Shown here: one piece after another, positions 16,563 through 25,464 of the stretch | How the letters are laid out: every line of letters begins with the position of its first letter | How positions within the stretch are numbered: the stretch's first letter is position 1 | Notes under the pieces: model-generated | Told to the model about the DNA's origin: nothing | Database searches by the model: none | What the model saw: the letters and a program-made list of their open reading frames with translations, nothing else | Position numbers and translations under genes: made by a program | DNA from: JBECKS01 sp964557005 | Lineage (GTDB): Bacteria > Pseudomonadota > Gammaproteobacteria > Pseudomonadales > JBECKS01 | Length of the DNA: 64,000 bases | NCBI GenBank assembly: GCA_964557005.1 | Contig: CAZKYI010000004.1 | Span: forward strand, 1-64,000 | Direction of reading: 5' to 3'

Positions 16563-17876
16563 ATGGGAATCGAAAGCAGTTTTAATCTGAATGACCCGTT
16601 ATTAAGCCCCGAATCATTGGGGCGTTTATGGGACGGTCGGTCGCGCACTACACGGGCAATTTCTACTGTATTAAAAATTGAAGCCACCTATCGCCGTTTA
16701 AGGGAAGAATTGAAGCAGGTGGAACTGAGCCGTGCTGAAAAGCGTGCCCGCTATGTCAAATTGCATGAAATCAATGCCAGGCGTTTATATAAACTCTGCA
16801 AGAAAAACGGGGCAACCTGGACAAAATTCGGTCAATTTTTGAGCGCGCGACCCGATCTTTTGCCCAAGGAATACATCAAGGCGCTGGAACCTCTGCAAAA
16901 CAGCACGCCAGAAGTCGAATTTGAAAAGTTGACTCCTGTGCTTGAAAGTGAATTGGGGCTTGACTGGCGGACGCAGTTTGAATGGATTGAAGAACAACCA
17001 GTGGCGACGGCCTCGATTGGTCAGGTACATAAGGCCAAACTGAAAGATGGCAGGGAAGTGGCGATCAAGATTCAGTTACCCCAGGTCAGGAAGTTGTTCA
17101 GGCAGGATGTGATTTTGTTCAGAACGCTCACCAAATTGCTGGAAGGTCGGGTTCCTCATGTAGACATTGTGCCAATTATTAACCACCTGCTGGCTGCGGT
17201 TGCTGAAGAACTCGATTTCACCATCGAGGCGAAAAATATTGTTGAAATCAATCAGCATAAACATATCGACAGAATTCGCTTGCCTCAGTTAGTGCCTGAA
17301 TATTCCACTACGCGGGTTGTATGTACGGAATGGATTTCCGGTCAGCGATTGATTCCTTATCTGAATGCTCAAGATGAAGCAGGCAAAAAAGATATTCTGA
17401 ATCTGATTCAAAACAGTTTCATGCAGCAGATTACCCAGTTTGGAATTTTTCAGAATGATCCGCACCCTGGAAATTTTCTGGTGGATGCCGACAAAAATCT
17501 TTATGTGCTTGATTTTGGAACGGTAGGGCGTTTAAGTCAGGAAGAAAAAATTCATCTCACCATGTTGTTATTTTCGCTGTTAAGCCGTAACAAGGAAGGT
17601 AATCTGGCACAATTGCTCGATCATGCAGGTTTCAAGGGAATTACTGATGAAACCATTCAGGAAGTCAATCAGCTTGCCAAAAAATATAAAAATACCAAAA
17701 AAATTCCACCAGTTGATGATGTGATTGATGAACTGGTTGAGACATTACGTGAAAATAAAATTTCGGTACCGGAATATTTTGTGGCGGTAGGACGTACTAT
17801 TTCAACACTGAGTGGCTTGATGACACGCTATAAAATTCGGTTTGACTTTTTACCTCAAAATCCATTTCAGCAATAA
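16563..17876 (+). CDS. ABC1/UbiB-family atypical kinase
   Basis: A 437-residue AarF/UbiB/ADCK-type protein. Key features are Lys-Phe-Gly-Gln (the KxGQ motif, residues near 85), the Ala-Ser-Ile-Gly-Gln-Val-His loop, Ala-Ile-Lys as the ATP-binding Lys, Asn-Asp-Pro-His-Pro-Gly-Asn as catalytic loop and Leu-Asp-Phe-Gly as metal motif. Unlike UbiB it lacks the two C-terminal membrane helices, so it may be a soluble or peripheral ABC1 member. ABC1 proteins act in ubiquinone or lipid metabolism, often as ATPases. The start at 16563 was chosen because GAGG lies 6 bases upstream; ATG 16557 and TTG 16551 are in frame. It is convergent with the sensor kinase gene 9 bases away. Confidence 0.88.
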   Translation: MGIESSFNLNDPLLSPESLGRLWDGRSRTTRAISTVLKIEATYRRLREELKQVELSRAEKRARYVKLHEINARRLYKLCKKNGATWTKFGQFLSARPDLLPKEYIKALEPLQNSTPEVEFEKLTPVLESELGLDWRTQFEWIEEQPVATASIGQVHKAKLKDGREVAIKIQLPQVRKLFRQDVILFRTLTKLLEGRVPHVDIVPIINHLLAAVAEELDFTIEAKNIVEINQHKHIDRIRLPQLVPEYSTTRVVCTEWISGQRLIPYLNAQDEAGKKDILNLIQNSFMQQITQFGIFQNDPHPGNFLVDADKNLYVLDFGTVGRLSQEEKIHLTMLLFSLLSRNKEGNLAQLLDHAGFKGITDETIQEVNQLAKKYKNTKKIPPVDDVIDELVETLRENKISVPEYFVAVGRTISTLSGLMTRYKIRFDFLPQNPFQQ

Positions 17877-17885
17877 ACAGAAACC

Positions 17886-19271
17886 TTAAATCAGGGTTTG
17901 CTCAAAATTAACCTGAAATGCAGCTCCGCCAAGTTGGCTTTCTTTAATCTGTATGCTGCCGTGGTAGGCGCTGACAATATCCACAACAACCGCCAATCCA
18001 ATCCCTTGACCAGGGTTAAGAGAGTCTGCCCTTGCGCCGCGTTGAAGAATGAATTCCCTGTCTTCTTCGGCAACCCCCTGGCCATCGTCTTCAACACAAA
18101 TTTCAAGCGTGCGATTTTTTCTGGTCGTCGATTGTTTTATACGGATGAGAATTCTTTCTGTGCAATGTTTGTAGGCGTTATCCATCAAGTTGCCAAGTAA
18201 TTCCATCAAATCATTTTTGTCTCCAAAGAAAAAGCTTTGCTCATCAGCCTGTAATACCAGCGTCACTCTTTTTTGCTGATACACTTTTTCGAGCGCCTTG
18301 TTAATTTCCTTGACAATATGTTTGACATCTACCGGATTGGAAATCAGCGTATTTCCAGAGTGGGACGCGCGCTGTAACTGATAGGAAATAATTTGATCAA
18401 TGCGTTCAATCTGCTCTGAAAAAATAGTCTTGTTTTCAAGTTTTTCTGTATAGGCCTGTAGCACACTTAAGGGTGTTTTAAGGCTGTGTGCGAGATCGGC
18501 AAGTGATTTTTGATAACGCTCTTTTTGTGCGCGTTCGCTTTCAATCAGATGATTGATGGCTTTGCTGACGCTTTGCAGCTCTCGTGGATAACGACCATCC
18601 AGAGTGATTTTTTTTCCTTGAATGATGGCTGAAAGGTCAATGGTTATCTTGTTCAGGGATTGAAACCCAAAGAACAAAATAATGCCTTGTAAAAACAGAA
18701 TTGAGCCAATGGCGATTGCGCTACCCAGCAAGAGTTGTTCTCTGTAATCCGAAATTTCGGTGGCGTAGGCATCACTATCCAGGGCAACCATGAACGTCAG
18801 TTGTTGTATGTTTTCCTTGTTATCCCAAATCACTCGCAGTGTTTGGGTAAGAAATTTCCTGTTGTTAAAAGAATCATACATCAGGTTCGAGACAGGCGTT
18901 GCGATTTGGCTATCCGGAGGCGAATCAAAGCGTGTGGTTTTTGCAGAAAAGGAATCCCAAATGCGGGTGTCGTCATCGTTAAAAATAATGGCAATCAGGT
19001 CACCATTTTTTTGATTCAGTCTTTGATCATTAAAAAATGAAGAAATTTGTAATTCATTATTTTCAAACTCGCTGATTGCTATGAGGTTATATAGCTGAAG
19101 CTCAAGTTGTTTATTATATTTTTCAATGATTTTAATTTTATGGTTGTGGTCAAGAACAGCAACGATAATCAGGCTGAAAATCGACAATACAATGAAGGCA
19201 GAGAGCATGACTCTTACCCCCAGAGAATGCGGATGCAGGGAGTCCTGATTGAATCGCGCAGTAATCGCCAT
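17886..19271 (-). CDS. PhoQ-like sensor histidine kinase
   Basis: A 461-residue inner-membrane sensor. Two membrane segments (about 20-42 and 185-207) enclose a periplasmic domain of about 140 residues with an Asp-rich patch (Asn-Asp-Asp-Asp). A HAMP-like linker follows, then the dimerisation box Leu-Ala-His-Ser-Leu-Lys-Thr-Pro-Leu, close to that of PhoQ, and the ATPase N (Asp-Asn-Ala-Tyr-Lys-His), G1 (Asp-Asp-Gly-Gln-Gly) and G2 (Gly-Gln-Gly-Ile-Gly-Leu) boxes. PhoQ senses divalent cations, acid and cationic peptides; the same signal is plausible here but unproven. It begins 6 bases after the response regulator stop. Confidence 0.87.
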   Translation of the reverse strand: MAITARFNQDSLHPHSLGVRVMLSAFIVLSIFSLIIVAVLDHNHKIKIIEKYNKQLELQLYNLIAISEFENNELQISSFFNDQRLNQKNGDLIAIIFNDDDTRIWDSFSAKTTRFDSPPDSQIATPVSNLMYDSFNNRKFLTQTLRVIWDNKENIQQLTFMVALDSDAYATEISDYREQLLLGSAIAIGSILFLQGIILFFGFQSLNKITIDLSAIIQGKKITLDGRYPRELQSVSKAINHLIESERAQKERYQKSLADLAHSLKTPLSVLQAYTEKLENKTIFSEQIERIDQIISYQLQRASHSGNTLISNPVDVKHIVKEINKALEKVYQQKRVTLVLQADEQSFFFGDKNDLMELLGNLMDNAYKHCTERILIRIKQSTTRKNRTLEICVEDDGQGVAEEDREFILQRGARADSLNPGQGIGLAVVVDIVSAYHGSIQIKESQLGGAAFQVNFEQTLI

Positions 19272-19277
19272 AGTGTG

Positions 19278-19964
19278 TCAACTTTGCTTTAAACTTTTCT
19301 GGTTGAAGAGATAACCTCTGCCACGAATGGTTTCGATGGCATGATCACACTGATATTGAGCAAGTTTTTTACGCAGGCGTGTGATAAAGACTTCGATGAC
19401 ATTACTGTCTCTTTCAAAATCCTGTGCATAGATATGTTCGGTTAGAACGGTTTTGGATACCACTTTATCAGGGTGATGCAGCAGATATTCAAACAGCTTG
19501 TATTCAAATGCAGTGAGATCAAGCACTTCGTCGTTTACGAGTATGAGTTGTTTAAGGGTATCGAGACAAATGGGGCCATAGCGCAATTCGGGAGATGCTA
19601 TACCCGCAGAACGGCGAATCAGCGCATTGATGCGTGCATTAAGTTCCTCAAACTGAAAAGGTTTTACCAGATAGTCATCAGCACCTGCATTCAACCCTTC
19701 AACTTTATCCTGCCAGTTTGAACGTGCGGTGAGCAGCAGAATGGGAAACTTTCTTCCGGCTTTTCTCAGTGCTTCTATCACTTGCATACCATTGAGCCGA
19801 GGCAAGCCAATGTCCAATACCAGCAAGTCGTAGTTATATTCCTGTCCCAGAAACAGGGCATCTTCACCATTACTTGCTGTATCAACCGAGTAACCTTCGG
19901 CAGCAAGTTGTTGTTTAAGTTGCTCCAGCAGAGCCGATTCGTCTTCAACCACCAGTAATCGCAT
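19278..19964 (-). CDS. PhoP-like OmpR-family response regulator
   Basis: A 228-residue DNA-binding response regulator: receiver with Glu-Asp pair, phosphoacceptor Asp in Leu-Val-Leu-Asp-Ile-Gly-Leu-Pro (near residue 51), Thr in Leu-Leu-Thr-Ala-Arg and Lys in Val-Lys-Pro-Phe, then an OmpR winged helix with Arg-Asp-Ser-Asn-Val-Ile-Glu-Val-Phe-Ile and Ile-Arg-Gly-Arg-Gly-Tyr. An AAGGAG ribosome site fixes the ATG at 19964; the frame is open to 20003. It is the first gene of the pair with the sensor kinase and diverges from the acyltransferase gene. Confidence 0.92.
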   Translation of the reverse strand: MRLLVVEDESALLEQLKQQLAAEGYSVDTASNGEDALFLGQEYNYDLLVLDIGLPRLNGMQVIEALRKAGRKFPILLLTARSNWQDKVEGLNAGADDYLVKPFQFEELNARINALIRRSAGIASPELRYGPICLDTLKQLILVNDEVLDLTAFEYKLFEYLLHHPDKVVSKTVLTEHIYAQDFERDSNVIEVFITRLRKKLAQYQCDHAIETIRGRGYLFNQKSLKQS

Positions 19965-20031
19965 AGCGAACTCCTTCAAGATTGCCAGATGACCATAAAT
20001 CAATACACTGAATTAAAGATGAACTTTACCC

Positions 20032-20037
20032 TATAAT
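20032..20037 (+). promoter_or_regulatory. consensus -10 box upstream of the acyltransferase gene
   Basis: A perfect TATAAT lies 31 bases before the GTG start at 20069, in the 104-base divergent region shared with the response regulator gene. The best -35 candidates are poor (TGAATT at 17 bases), so an activator may be needed; autoregulation by the adjacent PhoP-like protein is only a guess. Confidence 0.4.
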
Positions 20038-20068
20038 TCACATAAATACGTTCAGCAGGAAAACCCTT

Positions 20069-20791
20069 GTGAGAAAACTGAATCATCCGTACTACCTGTT
20101 TAATTGGGCGTTGAAATACGAACGCTGGTATTCAAAGCGCTTTGTGTATCCGCAGTTGGAAAGCATTGGTGAAGGGTGTCGTTTTATTGCGCCACAACAT
20201 TGCCAATTTGTGGGAGCAAACATTCATGTGGGTTCGCATAATCGTTTTATGGCCTTGAAAGATGCGCCTGTACGGTTTTCTGTTTGGCCCGATTCCGCCT
20301 GTACAGGAAAAATCACCATCGGAGATTACTGTGTGATTAACCCGGGCGTAAGAATTACTTCCGCTTCGGGTATTCGTATTGGTAATAATTGTATGCTCGC
20401 CATGTATGTGTACTTGATGGATATGGATGGCCATGATCTTTATCACCGCGTGTTGGCACCTGGTGCAACTGCGCCCATTACGCTCGAAGATAATGTCTGG
20501 GTATGCGACGGCGCGGTGATTTGCAAGGGCGTAACGATTGGTAAAAACAGCATCGTTGCAGCGCACGCGGTGGTTACCAAAGATGTTCCTGCAAATGTGG
20601 TGGTTGGAGGGAACCCGGCGCGGATTATCAAGGAGCTGGATAGTTCAATAGAGCCATTAACGCGGCAGTTATTGTATGAAAGTGGTCTGGCAAAACCCGA
20701 TCATGAGCATGCTGGCATGAAAGAAACTCTGGCTGCGAATACCACCTGGAACTGGTTAAAGAGTGTTTTTGCACCGAATAAAACGCACTAG
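20069..20791 (+). CDS. left-handed beta-helix (hexapeptide) acyltransferase
   Basis: A 240-residue protein starting at GTG after a CAGGA ribosome site. Residues of about 45-195 carry hexapeptide repeats of the type Ile-x-Ile-Gly-x-x-Cys ending in Val-Val-Gly-Gly-Asn-Pro-Ala-Arg, the C-cap of maltose/galactoside O-acetyltransferase relatives. A Met-Asp-x-Asp-Gly-His-Asp loop supplies the likely catalytic His. Such enzymes acetylate sugars in lipopolysaccharide, capsule or exopolysaccharide; its place before galU supports a surface-sugar role. The substrate is unknown. Confidence 0.88.
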   Translation: MRKLNHPYYLFNWALKYERWYSKRFVYPQLESIGEGCRFIAPQHCQFVGANIHVGSHNRFMALKDAPVRFSVWPDSACTGKITIGDYCVINPGVRITSASGIRIGNNCMLAMYVYLMDMDGHDLYHRVLAPGATAPITLEDNVWVCDGAVICKGVTIGKNSIVAAHAVVTKDVPANVVVGGNPARIIKELDSSIEPLTRQLLYESGLAKPDHEHAGMKETLAANTTWNWLKSVFAPNKTH

Positions 20792-20861
20792 CATTAGTCT
20801 TGTGGCTTGGCATATGATGCGCCGCTTTCTCAATAAAAAAATGAATTCAAGAGATTGATAT

Positions 20862-21695
20862 ATGATTAAAAAATGTTTGTTTCCCGTTGCAGGTTATGGC
20901 ACGCGATTTTTACCTGCTACCAAGTCCATGCCCAAGGAAATGTTACCGATTGTGAATAAGCCGCTTGTGCAATATGGAGTGGAAGAAGCGATGCACGCGG
21001 GTATGTATGAAATTTGTTTTGTAACGGGCAGAGGCAAACGTGCGATTATTGATCACTTTGATATTTCCTATGAATTGGAGCATCAAATTTCTGGCACGGG
21101 TAAAGAAGAGTATCTGGAAAGTATTCGTACGGTTCAGGAGCAATGTGTTTTTACCAGCACGCGTCAAAGTGAAATGAAAGGCTTGGGTCATGCAATCTTG
21201 ACTGGTCAGATCATGATCGGGAAGGAAGCGTTTGGTGTTGTGCTTGCTGACGATTTGTGTTTTGAACAAAGTAAGGGCGTGATGTCTCAAATGGTTGAGA
21301 TGTATAACAAATACCAATGCAGTATCGTAGCCATTGAAGAAGTACCTAAAAGCGATACCAACAAGTACGGCATTATTGCAGGTGAAAAACTTGAAGATAA
21401 TGTGTATCGCGTGAAAGAGATGGTTGAGAAACCCAATCCTGAAGATGCGCCAGGTAATCTTGCAATTATTGGTCGCTATATTTTGACACCGGATATTTTT
21501 GATATTCTGGCAGAAACCAAACCAGGCAAGGGTGGAGAAATTCAAATTACCGATGCCCTGTTAGAGCAAGCCAAACAGGGCAAAGTGATTGCCTATCAAT
21601 TTGCAGGGAAGCGTTTTGATTGCGGCAGTATTGATGGTTTTGTTGAGGCAACCAATCATTTTTACCAGCATATTTATAAAGGCGAGTGCTGTTAA
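20862..21695 (+). CDS. galU: UTP-glucose-1-phosphate uridylyltransferase
   Basis: GalU makes UDP-glucose from UTP and glucose-1-phosphate for surface polysaccharides and trehalose or cellulose precursors. The 277-residue protein shows the nucleotide-binding Gly-Tyr-Gly-Thr-Arg-Phe-Leu-Pro-Ala-Thr-Lys-Ser and Pro-Lys-Glu-Met-Leu-Pro motifs, Gly-Leu-Gly-His-Ala, Val-Val-Leu-Ala-Asp-Asp and Val-Glu-Lys-Pro. Length matches the short GalU of Pseudomonas. A GAGAT element precedes the ATG. It is convergent with tal, with only 3 bases between the two stops. Confidence 0.95.
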   Translation: MIKKCLFPVAGYGTRFLPATKSMPKEMLPIVNKPLVQYGVEEAMHAGMYEICFVTGRGKRAIIDHFDISYELEHQISGTGKEEYLESIRTVQEQCVFTSTRQSEMKGLGHAILTGQIMIGKEAFGVVLADDLCFEQSKGVMSQMVEMYNKYQCSIVAIEEVPKSDTNKYGIIAGEKLEDNVYRVKEMVEKPNPEDAPGNLAIIGRYILTPDIFDILAETKPGKGGEIQITDALLEQAKQGKVIAYQFAGKRFDCGSIDGFVEATNHFYQHIYKGECC

Positions 21696-21698
21696 AGA

Positions 21699-22664
21699 TT
21701 ATAATAATTGCTTAATTAGCGTTTCCAGCTTGCGTTGATCCTGCGTAAAGTTGCGTATCCCTTCAGCAAGTTTTTCAGTGACCATGGCATCTTCATTGAG
21801 TTGCCATCTGAACAGCTCTTGAGTAATCGTAACATCCTGTTCACGGCTACGCGAAAACTCATCTTTCAGTTTTACAGTGAGCACGTTTTGGTTTTGCGAT
21901 AATGTTTCCATGAGTTCGGGGCTAATGGTGAGTCGATCACAACCAGCCAGCATTTGTATTTCTTCAATGGAGCGAAAGCTTGCGCCCATCACAATGGTTG
22001 GGTAGTGATGAGTTTTGAAATGCTGGTAAATTCTGCTGACAGAGATAACACCAGGATCTTTCTCGCCACTGTAGTCCTGTTCAGGTTGGTGTTTTTTATG
22101 CCAGTCAAGAATTCTTCCAACAAAAGGTGAAATCAGAAAAGCACCTGCCTGAGCTGCGGCGATTGCCTGATAGAAATTAAAAATCAGGGTAACATTGCAA
22201 TCGATGCCTTCGGCTTGAAGTATGCGTGTTGCTTCAATGCCTTCCCAGCTTGCTGCCACTTTAATCAGTACGCGGGAGCGCTCAACACCTTCTTTTTCAT
22301 AAAATTGAATAATACGACGAGCACTTTCGATCATGGCTTGTGTGCTGAATGACAGGCTTGCATCAATTTCAGTTGAAATCCGTCCTGGGATAATTTTTAG
22401 AATTTCAGCGCCCAATTTAACTGCAAAAATTTCTATGGCAATTTTTTCATCCGAAATTTCAGATTTAAAATAAGGTTTGAATTCCTTGATTTGCGCAAGG
22501 CACTGTTTGAGCAGGTTTTGATATTTTGGATTCTGCGCTGCCTTATAAATCAGACTGGGATTGGTTGTCGCATCTTCGGGTTTATAAATTCTGATTGCTT
22601 CGATGTCACCCGTATCTGCTACGACAGTGCTGACTTTTTTTAATTGTTCGAGTTGATTAGGCAT
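21699..22664 (-). CDS. tal: transaldolase
   Basis: A 321-residue class I transaldolase of the TalB type, moving dihydroxyacetone units between sedoheptulose-7-phosphate and glyceraldehyde-3-phosphate in the pentose phosphate pathway. Schiff-base Lys135 lies in Val-Leu-Ile-Lys-Val-Ala-Ala-Ser-Trp-Glu-Gly; Asp-Ala-Thr-Thr-Asn-Pro-Ser and Thr-Glu-Ile-Asp-Ala are also present. The ATG at 22664 matches the family start and lies 8 bases inside the end of dusA, which suggests translational coupling. The frame is open to 22703. Confidence 0.95.
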   Translation of the reverse strand: MPNQLEQLKKVSTVVADTGDIEAIRIYKPEDATTNPSLIYKAAQNPKYQNLLKQCLAQIKEFKPYFKSEISDEKIAIEIFAVKLGAEILKIIPGRISTEIDASLSFSTQAMIESARRIIQFYEKEGVERSRVLIKVAASWEGIEATRILQAEGIDCNVTLIFNFYQAIAAAQAGAFLISPFVGRILDWHKKHQPEQDYSGEKDPGVISVSRIYQHFKTHHYPTIVMGASFRSIEEIQMLAGCDRLTISPELMETLSQNQNVLTVKLKDEFSRSREQDVTITQELFRWQLNEDAMVTEKLAEGIRNFTQDQRKLETLIKQLL

Positions 22665-23763
22665 ATTGGTAATGTTCTTGTGTACTTGAATTGAATGCTT
22701 CAATCTCTTGTGCGAGTTTGAGCATTGCGTTTAGATCGCTGCTTTGTTTGACGGGATTACTGCTGATATAAGCACGCCATTTTCTTGCCAGACTTTGCCC
22801 GTGAAACAAACCGACCATATGACGGCTGATGTTATGTGCGTTGAAACCCTGTTCCATGTGTCTGGCAATATACGGCAAAAACTGTTCGACTATTTCACTG
22901 CGACTGATTTGTGTGTTGGTATCGTTAAAGAGTTGCTTGTCGACCTCAATCATCAAATACGGGTCTTTGTAGATTTCTCTTCCCAGCATTACACCGTCGA
23001 AAGTATTCAGAAAATTTTTTGAATGATTTAACGATTGAATCCCACCATTCAATACAATGGTTAAATCAGGAAAAGTTTGTTTAACCTTTTCTACACGATG
23101 ATAGTGTAAAGGCGGAATGCTACGATTTTCTTTTGGACTTAGACCTTTTAACAAGGCAATACGTGCGTGAACAATAAAGGTTTTGCAGCCAGCACTTGCC
23201 AGATTCGCTACAAAATTTTCAAGAAATTCATAACTGTCAAATTCATCAACACCAATGCGGCATTTAATGGTTACGGGCAGTGAACAATTTTCTGTCAAGG
23301 CGCTGTAGCAGGCTGCGACTTGTTGGGGTTCTTTCATCAGGCATGCACCAAACCGGCCTGATTGAACACGGTCACTTGGGCAGCCGACATTGATGTTAAT
23401 TTCATCGTAGCCATAGGCTTGTGCAATCGAAGCGCAGTGAGCGAATTCTTCAGGTTTATGGCCACCGAGTTGCAGTGCTACAGGATGTTCCTGTTCACTA
23501 AAACCAAGTAAATAATCGCGATCACCATGAATAATTGCTGCGCAGGTAATCATCTCGGTATAGAGGCGAGCGCGTTTGGAAATCAAGCGCAAAAAATAGC
23601 GGCAGTGTCTATCGGTCACTGCAATCATCGGCGCGACACAAAAGCGCCAATCAGAATGATTTGATACGTAAGCTGGAGTAATCAAAATAGTGAGCACGAT
23701 AGAAAAACAAGGCAGTGGAGTATACCCAAGCTGGGCAGGCTGGCTAGTCTGAATTGTTGGCAT
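22657..23763 (-). CDS. dusA: tRNA-dihydrouridine(20/20a) synthase
   Basis: DusA reduces uridines 20 and 20a in tRNA D-loops with FMN and NADPH. The core begins Phe-Cys-Val-Ala-Pro-Met at about residue 41 and carries the Asn-Val-Gly-Cys-Pro-Ser catalytic Cys loop, Ile-Lys-Cys-Arg-Ile-Gly-Val, Val-His-Ala-Arg and Leu-Asn-Gly-Gly-Ile. The motif usually written Pro-Met-Met/Leu-Asp-Trp-Thr-Asp-Arg-His reads Pro-Met-Ile-Ala-Val-Thr here, a departure at two positions. The 368-residue form has about 30 unmatched residues at its start; a GTG at 23697 would give a more usual N-terminus. No start has a good ribosome site. Confidence 0.9.
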   Translation of the reverse strand: MPTIQTSQPAQLGYTPLPCFSIVLTILITPAYVSNHSDWRFCVAPMIAVTDRHCRYFLRLISKRARLYTEMITCAAIIHGDRDYLLGFSEQEHPVALQLGGHKPEEFAHCASIAQAYGYDEININVGCPSDRVQSGRFGACLMKEPQQVAACYSALTENCSLPVTIKCRIGVDEFDSYEFLENFVANLASAGCKTFIVHARIALLKGLSPKENRSIPPLHYHRVEKVKQTFPDLTIVLNGGIQSLNHSKNFLNTFDGVMLGREIYKDPYLMIEVDKQLFNDTNTQISRSEIVEQFLPYIARHMEQGFNAHNISRHMVGLFHGQSLARKWRAYISSNPVKQSSDLNAMLKLAQEIEAFNSSTQEHYQYA

Positions 23764-23802
23764 ACTCTATACTTTGTGCTGATTTTTTGAGGTTTCAGAT
23801 TC

Positions 23803-25287
23803 ATGACTATTCGTACCAGAATTGCGCCATCGCCCACAGGTGATCCCCACCTTGGCACAGCTTACATCGCTTTGTTTAATCTTTGTTTTGCCAAATCTCA
23901 AGGTGGTGAATTTATTCTTCGTATCGAAGATACCGATCAGGTGCGTAGCAGCAAGGCATCTGAACAGGCGATTTTTGATTCCCTGCGATGGCTGGGTTTG
24001 AACTGGAGCGAAGGGCCGGATGTGGGAGGAGCCCATGCACCTTATCGTCAAAGTGAACGTAAGGAAATCTATCAACAGCATGTCGCCCAGCTTTTGAGAC
24101 AAGGCGATGCTTTTCATTGTTTTTGTAGTGCCGAGCGTTTGGACGAGCTTAGAAAAACCCAAATGGAGCATCAGCAAAAACCTGGTTATGACGGCCATTG
24201 TTTGCATTTGAGTGCTGAACAAGTTCAACAAAAACTCAGGCAGGGTGAAAGTGCTGTGGTGCGCATGAAAGTACCACTGGAAGGTGAGTGTCAGTTTGAA
24301 GACATGCTTCGGGGTACGATTTCGATTGCATGGTCGCAAGTGGATATGCAAATTCTGATGAAGGCGGATGGTATGCCCACCTATCATCTCGCGAATGTGG
24401 TAGATGATCATCTTATGCTTATCACTCATGTAATTCGCGGTGAAGAGTGGATTAGTTCAGCCCCGAAGCATCAGTTGTTATATCGCTACTTTGGTTGGGA
24501 AATGCCAGTGCTTTGTCATTTACCCTTGTTGCGCAATCCTGATAAAAGCAAGTTAAGCAAGCGCAAGAATCCAACGGGTATCAATTACTATCGCAAAGCA
24601 GGTTTCCTGCCAGAAGCACTGTGTAATTATCTTGGACGTATGGGTTGGTCGATGCCTGATGAACAGGAAAAATTTACGCTCACTGAAATGATTAATAACT
24701 TTGATATACAACGCGTTACTTTGGGTGGGCCTGTTTTTGATGTGGAAAAACTGCTCTGGTTAAACGGTGTATGGATTCGCGAAGAGCTGAATAACGAAAC
24801 ATTTCAACAGCGTTATCAGGCATGGTTGCTGGACACGGTTGATTTTCAGAAACTGGTTCCACATATCAGAGAGCGCGTGAATATTTTTGGTGAACTGGTT
24901 GAGCTGGCAGGCTATTTTATTCAGGATAAGATTCAATTAAACGCCGATTCTTTTGCGGGAAATAAACTGGAAAGTGAACAGCAAATAAAAATTTTGCAAT
25001 TTTTAATGTGGCGTTTGGAAAATATCAATGAGTGGCGAAGAGATGTACTTGAGCGTGAAACTTTCGGCCTTGCTGAACATTTGGGAGTAAAAATTCGAGA
25101 TTTTGTTGCACCCGTTTTTGTTGCTTTAAGTGGTCGTCAATCCGCTATTTCTGTGATCGACTCGATGGACGTGTTAGGTCCGAATATGACGCGTGTTCGC
25201 TTGAGAGAAGCGATAGAAGTTCTGGGTGGAATTTCAAAAAAATCAATGAAAAATCTGGAAAAGGAATTTGCGCAGTTGATTTTTTGA
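23803..25287 (+). CDS. gltX: glutamyl-tRNA synthetase
   Basis: A 494-residue class I synthetase that charges tRNA-Glu. The HIGH-type motif is Pro-Ser-Pro-Thr-Gly-Asp-Pro-His-Leu-Gly-Thr (about residues 9-19), and the KMSKS-type motif is Lys-Leu-Ser-Lys-Arg near residue 250. A Cys-Phe-Cys insertion in the catalytic domain fits the zinc-site region. The C-terminal helical anticodon-binding domain is complete. A TTGAGG ribosome site precedes the ATG. It faces dusA across 39 bases containing TATACT (23768-23773), a possible -10 box. Confidence 0.95.
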   Translation: MTIRTRIAPSPTGDPHLGTAYIALFNLCFAKSQGGEFILRIEDTDQVRSSKASEQAIFDSLRWLGLNWSEGPDVGGAHAPYRQSERKEIYQQHVAQLLRQGDAFHCFCSAERLDELRKTQMEHQQKPGYDGHCLHLSAEQVQQKLRQGESAVVRMKVPLEGECQFEDMLRGTISIAWSQVDMQILMKADGMPTYHLANVVDDHLMLITHVIRGEEWISSAPKHQLLYRYFGWEMPVLCHLPLLRNPDKSKLSKRKNPTGINYYRKAGFLPEALCNYLGRMGWSMPDEQEKFTLTEMINNFDIQRVTLGGPVFDVEKLLWLNGVWIREELNNETFQQRYQAWLLDTVDFQKLVPHIRERVNIFGELVELAGYFIQDKIQLNADSFAGNKLESEQQIKILQFLMWRLENINEWRRDVLERETFGLAEHLGVKIRDFVAPVFVALSGRQSAISVIDSMDVLGPNMTRVRLREAIEVLGGISKKSMKNLEKEFAQLIF

Positions 25288-25302
25288 TGGGAGTGAAAGA
25301 AT

Positions 25303-25378
<76 letters not shown>

Positions 25379-25397
25379 ATATTCTCAAGAGGTCGCG

Positions 25398-25426
25398 ATT
25401 CTATGCAGCACTTATGGGGCTGTCAA
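25398..25426 (-). promoter_or_regulatory. strong sigma-70 promoter of tRNA-Ala
   Basis: On the minus strand TTGACA (25421-25426), a 17-base spacer and TAGAAT (25398-25403) give a near-consensus promoter. The GC-rich discriminator CGCGACC just after the -10 box is typical of stable-RNA promoters under stringent control. The tRNA 5' end lies 20 bases below the -10 box. Confidence 0.85.
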
Positions 25427-25464
25427 GAAAAGCTGTTTTTTCTGGTTTTTTATGGATATTTTTT

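Noticed and set aside
20943..21545. A 200-codon minus-strand frame opposite galU.
   Set aside because: galU is clear on the other strand; the antisense product has no family features.
23767..24429. A 220-codon minus-strand frame opposite gltX.
   Set aside because: It is fully antisense to the conserved gltX gene, and its protein is low-complexity His/Thr/Leu-rich, typical of a shadow frame.
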